Both the position numbers and the translations under genes were made by a program. Source: Ailurus styani (Eukaryota; Chordata; Mammalia; Carnivora; Ailuridae). Taken from it: a DNA stretch of 64,000 nt. This document shows positions 44,462-56,984 of this stretch, one piece after another (position 1 is the first letter of the stretch; each line of letters starts with the position of its first letter). The DNA lies in the NCBI GenBank assembly GCA_002007465.1, contig LNAC01000162.1:1542137-1606136 (forward strand). Direction: 5' to 3'. Under the pieces are notes generated by a model. That model worked only from the letters and a program-made list of their open reading frames with translations. It was not told the origin of the DNA and made no database searches.

Positions 44462-44900
44462 TGTAATGTGGCCATAAAGAAACGGATACTGTCTTAGGAT
44501 ATAAGAAAGCTCCAGTTTTCTAATAGTTTTCTTCAGTGTTGGGAGATTGAGCTTAGTGTTTTTTGGAGGAAAGCAAAGCCTTGGTTTCTAGCAAATCGGT
44601 ATTTTTATTCACATTAAATTATCCCATTTATCTACTCTGCAAACAGTTTGGGGGCCTCTGTTATGTTAGTCACTGCACTGACTCCTCTAAAGAAAATTCT
44701 TAAATTTTTCAGAATTTAAAATGAAAAATAGTTTAGGGAATTTACTATTTGTTCAGTGAACCTTTTCCCAAAGGGAAGCCATGTAGTTAAACAGTCTCTC
44801 TAGGACTAGAATGCAAGATAACTTTGGAGATGCTAAGAGGTCTCTGAAGAGAAAAACAACCTACAGCAGGGTAATGGCTTACAGCTGAGCCACTCTCTTT
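44462..44900 (-). repeat. Possible remains of the provirus 5' LTR
   Basis: If the primer site is right, the 5' LTR should lie here. AATAAA is present on the minus strand at 44609-44604 and the segment ends in 'ttaca'. However, I cannot align it with the LTR at 38004-38397 by eye. It may belong to a recombined or different LTR, or be plain flanking DNA. Confidence 0.25.
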
Positions 44901-45394
44901 GGGTTGATCAGCCTTGTTTTAATTTAAAAAACTGTAACTACTGACACAGTAGTTTGAATCCTAGAAATGATCATATAGAAGATTCTTAAATAGTAAAATT
45001 TTTCAGAGAGGATAACATCAAAGAGCAAGATCCTTCAAGTAAGATTGAGGCAAAAATTAGCAGCAAAAGGAATTTGCTGGTACTTTGACTTATTTACCCA
45101 GAGGAGGCTTTCTTGGAGGATATTGAATAGGTTTCTGTCAGGTAACAAAACTTCACAAAAGGCGGAGCCGAATAACCCAGACTAATAGGTCCAGGCAACA
45201 TCTTTGATTATTGCTTTAAATATCCCTTTGATTATCCCTATCTCCCTGAAATAGAGGAGATGTAAACAATTATTTAAAATTCAAATATTTTGAGGTCTTG
45301 TCTCTTTCTCTCATAAACACACACCAGAAAACCGAAAATACATAGGAAATGACGCAAAATTCTTACTCTGTAACTGAAGCCTTAGTTGAAATAT

Positions 45395-45520
45395 ATGGAC
45401 TTTGGTGGCTAAGTCATCAGAATAGAAATCCTGGCTTTCCCATTTATTAGTTATGTGATACTTTTCTCTCATTCTCATTTTCTCATTGGTCTAAACAAGA
45501 ATAATGCTATTTTTAGTTTT
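45395..45520 (+). mobile_element. MIR SINE fragment
   Basis: 'cctggctttcccatttatta' and 'gttatgtgatacttttctct', then 'ctcattggtctaaacaagaa', follow the MIR order with heavy wear. Confidence 0.55.
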
Positions 45521-46139
45521 GTTTGCTAGAATTAGAAGCTATGTATATCCAGAGCTACACACAGTGCTGTACCTACCAGGTATTATTACATGACTAGAGG
45601 TTATCTAGTAAACCAAACCAAATGTATCCATTTAATATTTTCTCAGGGAAATAGGATACATTCAGCTTAGAGATTATTTTTTTCCTGGGTTCCTACACAG
45701 AATAAATTTATCAGCTAAAATCTATGCTGTGATAAGTTAACAGTGTCTGGACATAAAAAATATGTGAAAACTTCATTATTTGATTTCAAAGTTCACTCAT
45801 GTTTTATATTCATACTAATCTGTACTAATCACTTGGGCTTTTGAACAGATTTTTTAGAAAAGAATCTTACATAAGATTTGCATTTCATCCTTTAGATCTT
45901 TTCGTTAATTTCAATTCATTTCAGAAAATGTCTAAAGTCTTTAATGAAGTACTATCTTCATTTATTAGTGCACTATAATTTGGTGAACTTCAGTCTAAAA
46001 TACAAGGATGACATAATCAATTATAATTGTTTTAGAAATATTTTTTGTCCTAATTTTTTTAAGCTCCAAGGTAATAATCGTACTTCCCATCAGCAAAATA
46101 CCTTACACAGGTGAACTAATAGGAAAGGAGTGTTCTCTG

Positions 46140-46260
46140 GTGGCTCAACAAGAAATTGAGAGTGCAGAGAACTAAGTTCTATTTCTGTCCCCTCCATTGG
46201 CTTCAGTGATTTTAGATAAGTCACAAAACATAGGCTGTGCTTGTCACATGGAATGTTTCC
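46140..46260 (+). mobile_element. MIR SINE fragment
   Basis: 'ctaagttctatttctgtccc' and 'gattttagataagtcacaaa' fit the MIR tRNA-like region. Confidence 0.5.
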
Positions 46261-46469
46261 TGCTTTAAAAGAAGTTAAAGCAGTACTTCTTGACTACTGC
46301 TGGGTAGAAAAATAATTCCACTCCCCATCCATTTGCCACCATTTGTTACTTGTCCTTTCTCTTTTGTTTCTTCCAGTTTGCATATCTTCCAATATCTTAC
46401 ATATGGGAGTGGGGAGGAGCAGATAATGGTGGATATTACTCAGAAATAAAAGTTCCAGGTTGGAGACAG

Positions 46470-46625
46470 AAGAACATGAATTCAAATTCTGATTCTTCCT
46501 TTAATTAGTGGTATGGCCTTGGGCACATCCCTTCACTATTCTGAATTGTTTCTTTGAATTTAAAGTATAGGTAGTGATACCGGTTTCTCAGGGTTCTAAG
46601 GAGTAAATTAAATAATATTTAGTAT
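46470..46625 (+). mobile_element. MIR SINE
   Basis: 'attagtggtatggccttggg' then 'cttcactattctgaattgtt' and 'ttctaaggagtaaattaaat' follow MIR order. Confidence 0.7.
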
Positions 46626-46770
46626 GCATCCTATCACCTTACTTAAAAACGCTTCTGATTGGTTTCCCCATCTGATATAATCTTCACTAAAAACCACTAA
46701 AACCTTTCCAATCTTTTATAAAAATCCAGTCCTTACAGTGAAACAACACCAAATTTTCTCAACACCCTCC

Positions 46771-46799
46771 AACACACACACACACACACACACACACAC
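46771..46799. repeat. (AC)14 microsatellite
   Basis: Perfect AC run inside a worn L2-like stretch. Confidence 0.95.
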
Positions 46800-47125
46800 G
46801 ACTTCTCCTTGTCTTTATCATCTTAGATCTTGATAATTTCTAATCTCTCACTAGTTCGTTTTTAGTCATACTGTCAGCCTTGCATTCTTTTACCTTATAG
46901 AATTACTTCTGCCTGAGGGTGTTTGAGTTTACTCTTCCTTTTTTCTAGAAAATTGTTACCCCATATATAGTGACAGTTTACCCTCTCATTTCCTCTGGGT
47001 TTTTGCTTCCATGTTGCTACCTAAGTGAATACTTTTGTGACCTTGCTGTTGAAATTTGCTGTCTTCTTAGTCCAGGACTTTCAGTCCTACCTATGGCTCT
47101 TCTTTACCTCTCGTCTATCTCTCTT

Positions 47126-47935
47126 CTTTCATTATCTATTATTGCAGATCATATCAAATTACCTCAAAGTCTAGTGGCTTAAAACAAACAAACAAATAAA
47201 CAGGGCTCCTGGGTGGCTCAGTGGGTTAAAGCCTCTGCCTTTGGCTCAGGTCATGATCTCAGGGTCCTGGGATTGAGCCCCACAGGTCCTGGGATTGAGC
47301 CCCGCATCAGGCTCTCTGCTCAGCAGGGAGCCTGCTTCTCCCTCTCTCTCTCTTTGCCTGCCTCTCTGCCTACTTGTGATCTCTCTCTCTGTCAAATAAT
47401 ATTTAAAAACAAAACAAAACAAACAAACATTTAAAATCATTTATTTTCTCACTTTCTGAGGGCCGGGATTCCTGGCAATAGTGCAGCTAGATGCCTGTGG
47501 TTCCACGCTTCTTAGGAGATTTCAGTTGAGCTTACAGCTATGGTTATGGCCTTATCTGAGGTTTCCTGTAGGAAGAACACATTTCCAAGTTCACTCACAC
47601 AGTAGTTAGCAAGACTCAGTTCTTCGTGGACTGTTGGACTGAGGGACTCTGTTTGTCCTTGGATATTGGCCAGAGGCCTAATTTTCTGCCACATACACCT
47701 TTCCATAAAGCAATTACAACACAGCATCTTGCTTTCCTTAGAAAGCAAGAGTGAGAGAAAATTCTAAGATGGAAGCCACAGTATGTTTGTAGTCTCTAAA
47801 GGGATGCTTTTGCCATATTTTATTAAAATATCACTAGGACCAGCCGACATTGAAGGGAATGGTTTTACACAAGTAGGTGAATACCAGTAAGATGGGTTTA
47901 TTGGGGGGCCATCTTAGAGGCTGCCTACCACAATA
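47126..47935 (-). mobile_element. MLT1-like MaLR LTR, antisense, split by a SINE
   Basis: It begins 'caaattacctcaaagtctag' plus 'tggcttaaaac', is interrupted by the SINE at 47203-47413, resumes with 'tcatttattttctcactttc' and ends 'ccatcttagaggctgcctac' plus 'caca'. Family assignment is from memory of these end motifs. Confidence 0.7.
47203..47413 (+). mobile_element. CAN-SINE with internal 22-base tandem duplication
   Basis: Young-type head and tail. The B-box segment 'ggtcctgggattgagcccc' occurs twice, at 47263 and 47285, a 22-base unit. It inserted into the A-rich part of an antisense MLT1-like LTR. Confidence 0.94.
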
Positions 47936-48045
47936 CAGGTAGGGAATTTTGTTTTGCTCGCTGTTATATCCCCAGGGCTTTTAACAATGCCTGGTGAATA
48001 GTATATTTTCCATATGTGTTTGTTGATTGGACAAATCTAATCGAG
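47936..48045 (+). mobile_element. L2 3' end fragment
   Basis: 'tatatccccagggcttttaa' and 'caatgcctggtgaatagtat' followed by 'gtttgttgattg' match the L2 3' terminus. Confidence 0.65.
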
Positions 48046-48220
48046 ATTCTGACATAGTGTGTAATAAATAAATGATTACTACTGTTATGAGTGCTTGAAT
48101 AATATGAATGATTATTACTCTTCAGATAATTACATTAGATTTGAATTCCTATGACGTCAATGAGCTAGACGATATGAAAGAACACCCTAGGGTGCTTTCC
48201 CTAAAATTTTCATGTTTTAA

Positions 48221-48407
48221 TATTTTTTTTAAGATTTTATTTATTTGACACAGAGAGAGAAGGATCACAAGTAGGCAGAGAGGCAGGCGGGGTGGGAGCA
48301 GGCTCCCTGCTGAGCAGAGAGCCCTATGCAGGGCTCAATTCCAGGACCCTGAGATCATGACCTGAGCCGAAGGCAGAGGCTTTAACCCACTGAGCCACCC
48401 AGGTGCC
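48221..48407 (-). mobile_element. CAN-SINE, antisense, with 20-base target duplication
   Basis: Poly(T), 'aagattttatttatttgacac', reversed head ending 'cacccaggtgcc'. Flanks 'ctaaaattttcatgttttaa' (48201-48220) and the same with one C/T change (48408-48427). The CT-rich block is shorter than in other copies. Confidence 0.95.
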
Positions 48408-48427
48408 CTAAAATTTTCACGTTTTAA

Positions 48428-49554
48428 AAATAAATCTCTAGCTATCAAACCTGCAAATAATAGTAAGGCCCTAATGACTACACAAAAAACTGAGACCAGA
48501 AGGAAAGAAAACTAAAGACTGAGAGTACCTATCAAATTATAGTATATAGCAGTTTTTGGGAAATGAGGTTTGTTGGGGGTGGGGGAGTTTGAAATTTACT
48601 CACTCTTTACCACTGTATAATTCTGTCTTTCTGTTTATGGAAGAGTGTGAATTGCTATTAAGGAATAAGTATCCATTCCTTAAAGGCTCTTCTCCTTCGT
48701 GAAAGGAAGGTCTTGCCCTCATACAAATACTGTCTACTAGGGATTTATGCCTTCTACTGAAATGAGACCCTTGGAAAAATCATAGAATTTAGAAATTAGC
48801 AGTAGAAGAACATCCATAGCAGAAAGAACATCTTGTTCGCATTTGAAGCTAGGTGAGATTCAACTGAAGAAAAGTGCAGTTTGATGAGCTCAACAACATC
48901 TGTTTCTCTTGTTTTTAACTGTTCTTGTGAGTAAATGAATAAATGACAGGTGCCGAAGAAGAAAAGGAATGCCAATAAAGCCCTGACTAAGGATGAAATG
49001 CTCTCCCGTCCTGCAGGGGCAACTCTGCAATGGCAGAGAGGCGGGTGATCATAAGGCTGGCTCAGGAGAAGCCCACAGATACCAAGTACCCATCCTGTGA
49101 GAGAGACCCTATGTGTGATCCGAGGTGGTAGGCTTGAGGAGGAGCTGAGAAATCAGACCTAAAACGTTTCCTGGGTGGATGGATAGGAAAACAGCCACCT
49201 TTAGCACTGTCGCTTTGGTTCTCCTTTTTTTGTAGCTATTACTCGAGGTTAGTGATCTGGTGGCTTCTTAAGTTATTCCAGAAAATGGCATAGTCTTATG
49301 TTGAGGTACTGACACATCTACCTTTCTATTGCACTAGAACGCAAACTACTTAAAGACCTTGGTGGCGATTGAGCAGATGATGCTTCCTTTTGCGTCTAAT
49401 GACCATTGGCCCCAAGATGTGAATACCAAAGTTTATGCCCAAAGCAGAAGGTGGGAGGTGGTAAGGTTGAAGCCCTCTTCACTCCCTCTGTGAGCCCTGT
49501 ACTACAAGGGAGGCAGGGAGTGTTTCTCTAATATGCCTTCCTTGGCAAAAAAAG
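48428..49554. other. No gene seen; slightly GC-richer patch
   Basis: About 49000-49510 has more GC and a few CpGs than its surroundings, but no open frame of note and no recognised repeat. Confidence 0.4.
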
Positions 49555-49735
49555 AGCCTGGAGGCGATTAAGTGACTTTCTTGAGTACAGCTCAGGTCAT
49601 GATCCCAAAATCCTGGGATCCAGCCCTACATTGGGCTCCCTGCTCAGTGGGAAGCCTGCTTCTCCCTCTCTCACTCCCCCTGCTTGTGTTCCTTCTCTCA
49701 AGGTCTCTCTGACAAATAAAATCTTAAAAACAAAA
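49555..49735 (+). mobile_element. CAN-SINE, degenerate
   Basis: A worn head ('gcctggaggcgattaagtga') followed by recognisable 'cagctcaggtcatgatccc', 'gggctccctgctcag' and an A-rich tail. It is the most diverged SINE copy in the window. Confidence 0.88.
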
Positions 49736-50299
49736 ACAAACCCTTTAGGAGCCATGGAATTATAAATATGACATTTTTTTTCTGTGATATCTGGAAATTA
49801 AACTGATGAGTGTCTAAAGAGAATACATTTAGTTTCTCTGCAAACAATGTATTAGATCATCTTAACTATATTCCTGTGTAAACTGCAACAGCATTTGTGC
49901 AGCCGTGATGGAATTCGCCAAAGTGTAAGTACTCAAGAGTTGAAGGCTTTAATTGGAATTGGAAAATAAGAATACTGATGTACCATTCCTTTTAGAATAA
50001 ATCCTAGCTTCATTTAATTTAGAATTAGAAGATTTGCAAAAGAATGAGACAAATATGGTTAGGCTAGAGGTAGCAAAGAAGTGTAAAAACAGTCAGCAAA
50101 AATATGCTAAATAAAAGCTGTTATTTACATTAGCACTTAACAGAGTAAACAAGAAAAAGATTGTTTTACTAATAAAGACAAAGGTAACAATGCAGTTGTA
50201 ACAATTCAGGTTTTTAAAACTATATTTCAATCATTTAAGGGGCATTAATGAAAACTGCTGTGAAACCAAATGTAAACAACTGTGGAAGCAAAGAGGTAG

Positions 50300-50440
50300 T
50301 GCTGTCTAGTGGATAGAACATGAAACTGAAAACGCCTGGCCTTGGAAATTGTATTCAGCTGGGTCTCTGACTCTCTATGGGACTCAGGTAAAGGTACTTT
50401 ATTTCTCAGTAACACTGTTTTCTTAACTGCAACACAGAAC
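50300..50440 (+). mobile_element. MIR SINE
   Basis: 'gtgctgtctagtggatagaa' opens like the MIR tRNA head and 'gggtctctgactctctatgg' continues it. Confidence 0.65.
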
Positions 50441-50764
50441 TCAAAAACTTACCTATATTTAACTCCTAGATAAACTGTGTGATGTCCTAGTTCAATTACA
50501 GGTATGCAGAAACTTGTAAAAAAGTATGTAAATACTTTGTACCAATTTATGTAGTCCTGCTATTCTTTATTCAAAAAATAAGACCAGGGAAGCTCCAGCA
50601 TATCAGACAAATCAAAATCGATTTGCTCTCGTGGAATGAGCAATGTGCCAAACAACTTTCCACCCACTTACCTACCTGCCACTCTTCCAGCCTGGCTGTT
50701 ACTAAAGGGAGTCTAACAATCCCACCGCTCTGTTGATGACAGTTGAGAAACACTCTTCAAGATG

Positions 50765-50880
50765 CCAACAGACCTCGGTTCTAGGGTTCTAGCTCTGGTT
50801 CCTACATTTATTGCCCGTGTGTTTTTGCAAACTTCATATAATCTACTTCCTCCTATGTGAAATGGGGATCACATCAAAAA
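50765..50880 (+). mobile_element. MIR SINE fragment
   Basis: 'ttctagctctggttcctaca' and 'cctcctatgtgaaatgggga' match MIR. Confidence 0.6.
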
Positions 50881-53800
50881 GAGAGCCTTAATAAAGAGAG
50901 TGTTACAATGATTTCTGGAGTCAGGGCCCTTGACCTCTTTGGTTATTTCAGTAAAGGCATAGAATTTTGATCAAATCCTTTATTGATGGGAGAAAGAAAA
51001 GGAGAGCGAGAAAAATACATTGTTCTCTACTGATAGGTTTCTGATATGGAGATTCCTCATGCCTCTCCTTGCATTCATGATTGTTGACTGAAAAAAAAAA
51101 GTGACCATAAAATAAGGCAAACCCAAAAATAATTGTACTGAGAACAATAGTGTATTATTCACATAAGCTTGGCACCCATCTACATCTGAAGAAAAATCTT
51201 TTAAGTTGTAAGATTCCATTCTGTATTCAAATTTTTAATATTTTTTTCCCAGTTTCTTCATACCATTTTCTGCCTCCCCACTGACTTGCACCTTCTCATG
51301 GCACCCCCTCTTCCAACTTCCACCTCCAATTCTTCATTTCACCTTTGGAACTTTCCAGCTCATGTATCAAAGCTCTAATTGGTTTCTGGGTTTTCTGTAA
51401 ACCTACAGTGGACTTTAAGTTTGCTCACATAGTTATAGGTAAGTTATGGCTATATAATTATACTGAAATGTGAATAAGTCAGTTAAAAGAATTAATGCAT
51501 AACCCCTTAGATAAGTAAGTAGCTCTTAAATGAGTAGCAGCAAAGTGGGTGTTGGCATTCTTATGCTTATCTACTTAAATCCCAGAAAATTAAGATCATC
51601 AAAAGAGAGAATTCAGCTGTCAATAATACATTATTACTCCTGTCCTGACCAACGCTTCTTTGTGTAACATTCACTTTATTGTAATTATGACTAAAGAAAA
51701 GACATTGCATTAACACTCTTTATCAGATCATATTAACGATATTTTGAACTAAATGCCTTTAAATTGTTTAAATGTAAAAATAAGTTATTTCAATTATGTA
51801 GGTGACATCTTTTTCACTCAAAAAATATCAAAAGAAAAATTCTTAAATTTTAAACCTAAATCTGCTTTTTTTCAATTGAAATGAAAATGCAAAACATGTT
51901 TTAATATACATAAAATCTTTCATCCTGTTTTCTACAAAAACACTTCAAAGTCTAATATATTGGCTAAATATGTTTTTAAATATTTAGTAAACAACTTGTA
52001 AGTAACTGAGGATAAACACTCAGGCTAGAGTTAAAAGAAGTACATTGAAAAATATAGTGATTTTAGTTATACCTTGGAATACATTTTTGTTAATGACACA
52101 ATTGGGTTAACATTGACCGTAAATAGCACTGCATAAGTCTTCAACCAATTTCTTAAACCTCTGTCCTAATTATTAATTTCTGATTATTTTTTAAATCCTT
52201 CTGTCACTAAAGAGAAGTACTGATTGGTGTCAAATACTTCAAAAGAGAAAGTGGTGCCCACCCAAACTTAAACAAATATTGTCACTTGAATACACTCGTT
52301 TCCATTATTATCTTACAGAATATCATTATCAATATAAATACTATGATCAGAATATGGGGAAATTATATCAATATTCAGTGTGAGCAGTTGCCAGAGGTGG
52401 GATGGCTTAGTTTAACCCAAAAGTTTACTATGACCAAACCTTGAAAATATTACTGGGTTCTTTCCTCTCCATTCTTTCTAAATTAATTTCCCCTGATCCA
52501 GAGTTCTTTTCAAATCTTAGTCTGCCCTAATGCTAACACAGTTTCACATCCTCCTTCCTTGGTCTTCACATCTAGTAGGCCATTATAATAGGTTCATTCA
52601 AACATGACCTTCTAACCTGAACACTTCCAAGTGAATAAGAAAGACATTAGCCACCTACTTTTCATATTACTGAAGGACAACAGCTGGTAAATGGTGCTCC
52701 CTTTTCTAATTGCATAGTTTCAAGGAATTCACCCCAAAAATAAAAAGCATGTGTGTTCTTCTAGTCACCTTGGAATAGAATTTTTAGAGGGAAGCATCAG
52801 TTACACACTTGCACTGTTCAGTGCAGCACCTAGCACTTCTTGGGTGCTTAATAAATATTGAACAACCCAGCAATCAAGCCCTCCAGGCAATGGCTGCAGT
52901 TGTTAGTTGACACATGCATAGACTGTACACAGTAGGAATTGCCAATCAAACAGCCAGATCTGAACACACAGAAAATAGCAGAGACAATAACAGCACCATC
53001 ACCTTCAAATACAAAGGACAATTTATATGTATATATTGTGCTACAGATGAATTTAAAAGTATTCATAGTTTTTACATAACTCGCGGTGTGTGAGATTAGC
53101 CAAATGCACACTCTTCCCTTCAGTTAATGTGCTTTGCAAAAGGTCAACAGTCACAAATTATTTCTTAAATAAGGCCTCTGCCTGAACTAAATCCAAAATT
53201 GTCCTGGGTGCAGGGTGTCTAACTCTTTTATGCCATAAGATGTGGAATTGCCTCTAACTCTATAGACTTCGAATTACTTGTGGGTCCACGGTGTGAACTC
53301 ACTGTCTTCACTAACATGTCCACGTAAGAATCAGAGGTGTAAACTTTACCTTCAGCACAAGGTGGTTACTTTGCATTTCAAGCCTTTGTAATGAAAATTC
53401 TCATTTGGATTTCAGACCATTAAGATGCTATTAACATGGTAAACAGTGTTATTGCCCTTTTTGCAACATCATTTACCTGGTGCCCTCAAAGCGTTAATGA
53501 CTCCCTATACCCCAATCTTTGCACAAAAGCCTCGCTTTTCCTAAGGGATCTGACCCAGTTATAAAAAAAATAAAAATTGAGCCCCATGTTAAAAGCAAGA
53601 TAAATGAGGATATGACTGTACTGTGATGATGGGAAAAGCCTTTGCGTGTTTATCGTTCTTCTCACCTACATTTTCCTGTGATCCTTGTTCTTGTGTCAAC
53701 CCTTTAGTGAATACTGCTTGAGCTGCTTAAAATTATACATTCAATGTCAGCTTTATGCTCTAAGGAATATTTAAAATGAGACATCATTCACTTTTGCATA

Positions 53801-54654
53801 GAAATTAACTCTGCAGTGTGAAAACTGGCTTCAGGTGAATTCTACTTTAAAAAAAAAAAAACTGCAAGTGAGAACAGGAAGGACCTAGAAGCAAACACTA
53901 GTCTTTAGAGAATCATGACCAGCAGGTGGAGGGTCCAGTATATTCAGAAAATTGTCTTAGGAGGCTATTTACTATACAAAAAAAGTTTACATTCAAATTA
54001 GGAAAAAGAAGAGTCCTGGCATATCTAAGGCATGCATAGAATATTTCCCTACCATAAATTCTCAGGAACATAATGAACTTGATTCACCCTTCAACATTTA
54101 AGAAGGCACTGAAACACACTCGACATACTGAGGAACTATTATTCGCTCTCTAAAATGCATCTTGATATATTCTTACTCCTCCTGACCAGCAGGTAATATT
54201 GAGTCAACTCACCCAAACACAGCACTTGACTAACTTGGATTCAGCATGAACTGAGTGTTTATGATGTGCCAGGCCTAGTGACAGTTGCAGAGTATAAACG
54301 AGGAAGACATGCCCTGTGTGCTCTTAGGAAACCTACCTTCCAGGGGAGAAGATAGACACATACAAATCATTACAATGCAGTGTAGTAAAGGCTAAAATAA
54401 AGGCATGAAGAAAGTTTCTTGGAAGCACAGAGCAAAGACAAAGATCGAATGGGAAACCAGGCAGAGGAAATAAAGTAATACATGGAAGTATCAAACAGCA
54501 ATGCCTGTATCAAGCTCGTCAAAAAGTTAAGTATCATGGAATATAAGGAAGGGGGCAGGCGGGGAATGAACCTGAAGAGGTGAACAGACACCACATACTT
54601 GGGAGATATTACATGCCTTCAGAAAGACCTCTGTGTTAAATTGTAACTGGTGGG
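50881..54654. other. No gene seen; largely unique sequence
   Basis: Few recognisable repeats apart from the MIR/L2 tail at 52798. About 53380-53800 looks unusually free of repeat signatures. An old repeat may lie at 54240-54380. Confidence 0.45.
52798..52868 (+). mobile_element. MIR or L2 3' end fragment
   Basis: 'agtgcagcacctagcacttc' followed by 'gtgcttaataaatattgaac' is the shared MIR/L2 3' tail. Confidence 0.5.
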
Positions 54655-54790
54655 CAGGCATTTTATAAATAAGAAAACTGACATCTCAAGAGTTGAGTAA
54701 CTTGCTAGGGTTGCAGAAGTAAATAGCAGAGCCAGAGGTTAGATTCAGGACTGTCATCTTCCAGAGCCCACTTTGTTGACTACTACTCCA
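54655..54790 (-). mobile_element. MIR SINE, antisense
   Basis: 'ttataaataagaaaactgac', 'gagtaacttgctagggttgc' and 'agcagagccagaggttagat' give a clear reversed MIR. Confidence 0.85.
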
Positions 54791-56589
54791 TAAATGACCA
54801 TCTTAGAGTTGGGGAGCTGTTTCACATCTTCCGTGAACTTAACTCTCAGTTTCATTTCTCTTGTTATCTATCCGTCTATGATAAGGTGGAAGGAGTAGGG
54901 CTGTGGAGGGAAAAGGACCTCCTATACCAGCAATATGTTTGGGATTTACAAATATGGCAGATGTAAAATTGTGGGGAAGAAGCATGCCACGCAAGTCCTA
55001 ATGTGATATCAGAAGCCAGTGATTTTATTTTCCCACTGAAGCAACAGAGTATTATGAAATTAAAGTCCTAATTGGGCCCAGAATGTTAATAGGTACAGCT
55101 GTATAACCCAATCAGTAAACAAAGAAGATGACAGAGAGAAAGGAAATCAAATGTAAGAATGCATGGCAACTAAATATGCAGCCTAGATAATTTGAAGAGG
55201 AAGAGGGATGAATGTAATGTTAGCATAAAATATATAAGATAATGTTTCTCAGATGGAGGGGAATTATTTTTATTCTCTGGCAATGATATAATCAGAAATA
55301 TTGGATTTAAGTTGATAGAGAAAACTAATTTACATAGTAGAAAACATTTTGACAGAAAGGTCAACCACCGAATACAAAACCTTGGATGTTTGTGAAAGGA
55401 AAAAAAAACACTTAAATTTTTCAGAGTTTTTGAGACTAATTGGATCTATCCTGTATCCCCTGGAATCTGTCAACATTCTACCAGGGGCTCATGCATGCAG
55501 TTGACATCACAGGGGCCCTTTCTGCCTTAAGTTTTCAATGATGCTGTGACATCATATCAAGTTTCACTAAAATACTGTCCAGGAAAATGGTTTTGCTGCA
55601 CTCTTTGAAAGAGCAACATCATGTCAATAACAGCTGACAATTGAAGGAAATCATGATTACTCTCAAACACAAAGACAACCTGCCTACCCCTTTTTCTCCT
55701 TCTCTCAGTGAAATATGAGAGGAACAAAAAAAGGTGTTGAAGTTAAAACAGGAATTAAAATCTGCAGGAGCTACACGTGCTTTTTTGAGCTTATGTTAGT
55801 TAACATCTCCTCTGTCCAGTAATTGGTCAGATTAAAAATCTGAAAGGAGTGAAGTTAAGTATCTTTGTGAGGAATGGAGTTTGCAAGCTTCCGGTTTGAA
55901 CACAAAACATGAGTTATTAAGCTGGGTTTGTCAAAGAGGAACATCCTCCTGAAATCATTTGCTATGGATTCATTTGAAAATGTAATGACAAATACTCTGT
56001 TGAAGACCAGCATTTCAATCTGTGCATACATATTCATCAATTTCTTTAGGAAAATATTGCAGGTGGCACTAAAAGAAATTTGTATTTTGGCACTGATCTC
56101 ATTCATTTCTTAGATGCAACATGTTATCTACAGAGGCTAGGTCAGTTGGACTACAAGTCGTTCTCAGTTGAGAACATCTAGTGCCTTGTTATTTTAAAGG
56201 TATTGTTAGGGACAGCACAGCATATGATAAAGTATAAGACATGATCTGTGTCCTCAAGGAACTTATAAGAATTGGGAAGGCATAGCTGAATACAATACCA
56301 AATTTTAATGTGTAGTAGAACAAGTTATTGATACAGAAAATAAGTCAGTAGAGGGATAAAGACAATTATTCTTTAGAATCTGATTCAATCCACATGAAAT
56401 AACAGTGGTTTAATCCTATACATGCAAATCTCAACTGGACCTCCTAATTGCCTAAGGATGTTAACTTTCAAGTTTCCAAAACAGGCCTTTGGCATCTTTC
56501 TCCTCAAACCATCTGCATCCCTCCCTCCCCAGTTCACCACCTTCCTTCATAACAAAAAAGAAACCCTCATACTTTAGATAACATCACTT
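54791..56589. other. No gene seen
   Basis: Unassigned sequence. About 56200-56330 resembles an old interspersed repeat of the kind near 3460. Confidence 0.45.
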
Positions 56590-56935
56590 TCCCACCTAAA
56601 ACTATATAATAGCTTCCCACTCCTTTAAAGTAGAATCCAGACTTCTACCATGCCTACAGAGTTGCAGATGGTATGTCACCCACCTGTGTCTTACCCTTTT
56701 CTACCTCTTTCTACTTCGCACTCTTGACTCCAGCCTCATCGACCTGTTTCACTTCCTGAACAGTTCCCCCTCATTACCATCTTGTGCCTTTGCACCTGCA
56801 GTTGCTTCTGTCTGGATCATCCTTCCCCTAGACTTTCTCAAGCTCAAGCCTTTTCTCATCCTTCAGTTTGCAGCTCAAATGTCATCTCTTAAGGAAGGCT
56901 TTCCCTTACCATCTAATCTAAAGATGTTCCTGCAG
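56590..56935 (+). mobile_element. L2 LINE fragment
   Basis: 'agcttcccactcctttaaag', 'cttgtgcctttgcacctgca' and 'cagctcaaatgtcatctctt' follow the L2 3' order. The young SINE at 56985 sits just after it in an A-run. Confidence 0.8.
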
Positions 56936-56984
56936 AACCCCTTCCCCTAAACCAAACATTAAAAAAAAAAAAAAATCTATCCCA

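Larger units (their letters stand above)
38004..44462 (-). mobile_element. Decayed class I endogenous retrovirus (gammaretrovirus-like provirus)
   Basis: Read on the minus strand the order is leader, gag (from about 44000), RT (around 42066-41700), RNase H (around 40830-40100), integrase (around 40080-39300), env remnant (39067-38837), polypurine tract (38398-38412) and an LTR (from 38397 down). The gag and pol peptides resemble ERV1 elements of the HERV-I/IP10 type, an inference supported by an isoleucine-tRNA-like primer site. Every gene carries stops or frameshifts. Later insertions are SINEs at 43747-43921, 42376-42570 and 41359-41520 and an L1 tail at 40841-40985. A 191-base leader segment is present twice around an N. 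No matching second LTR was found to the right. Confidence 0.85.

Noticed and set aside
45945..45998. Acceptor-like 'caattcatttcag' followed by a 17-codon open frame and stop as an alternative last exon
   Set aside because: About 29 kb beyond candidate exon 3; no nearby AATAAA and no further support.
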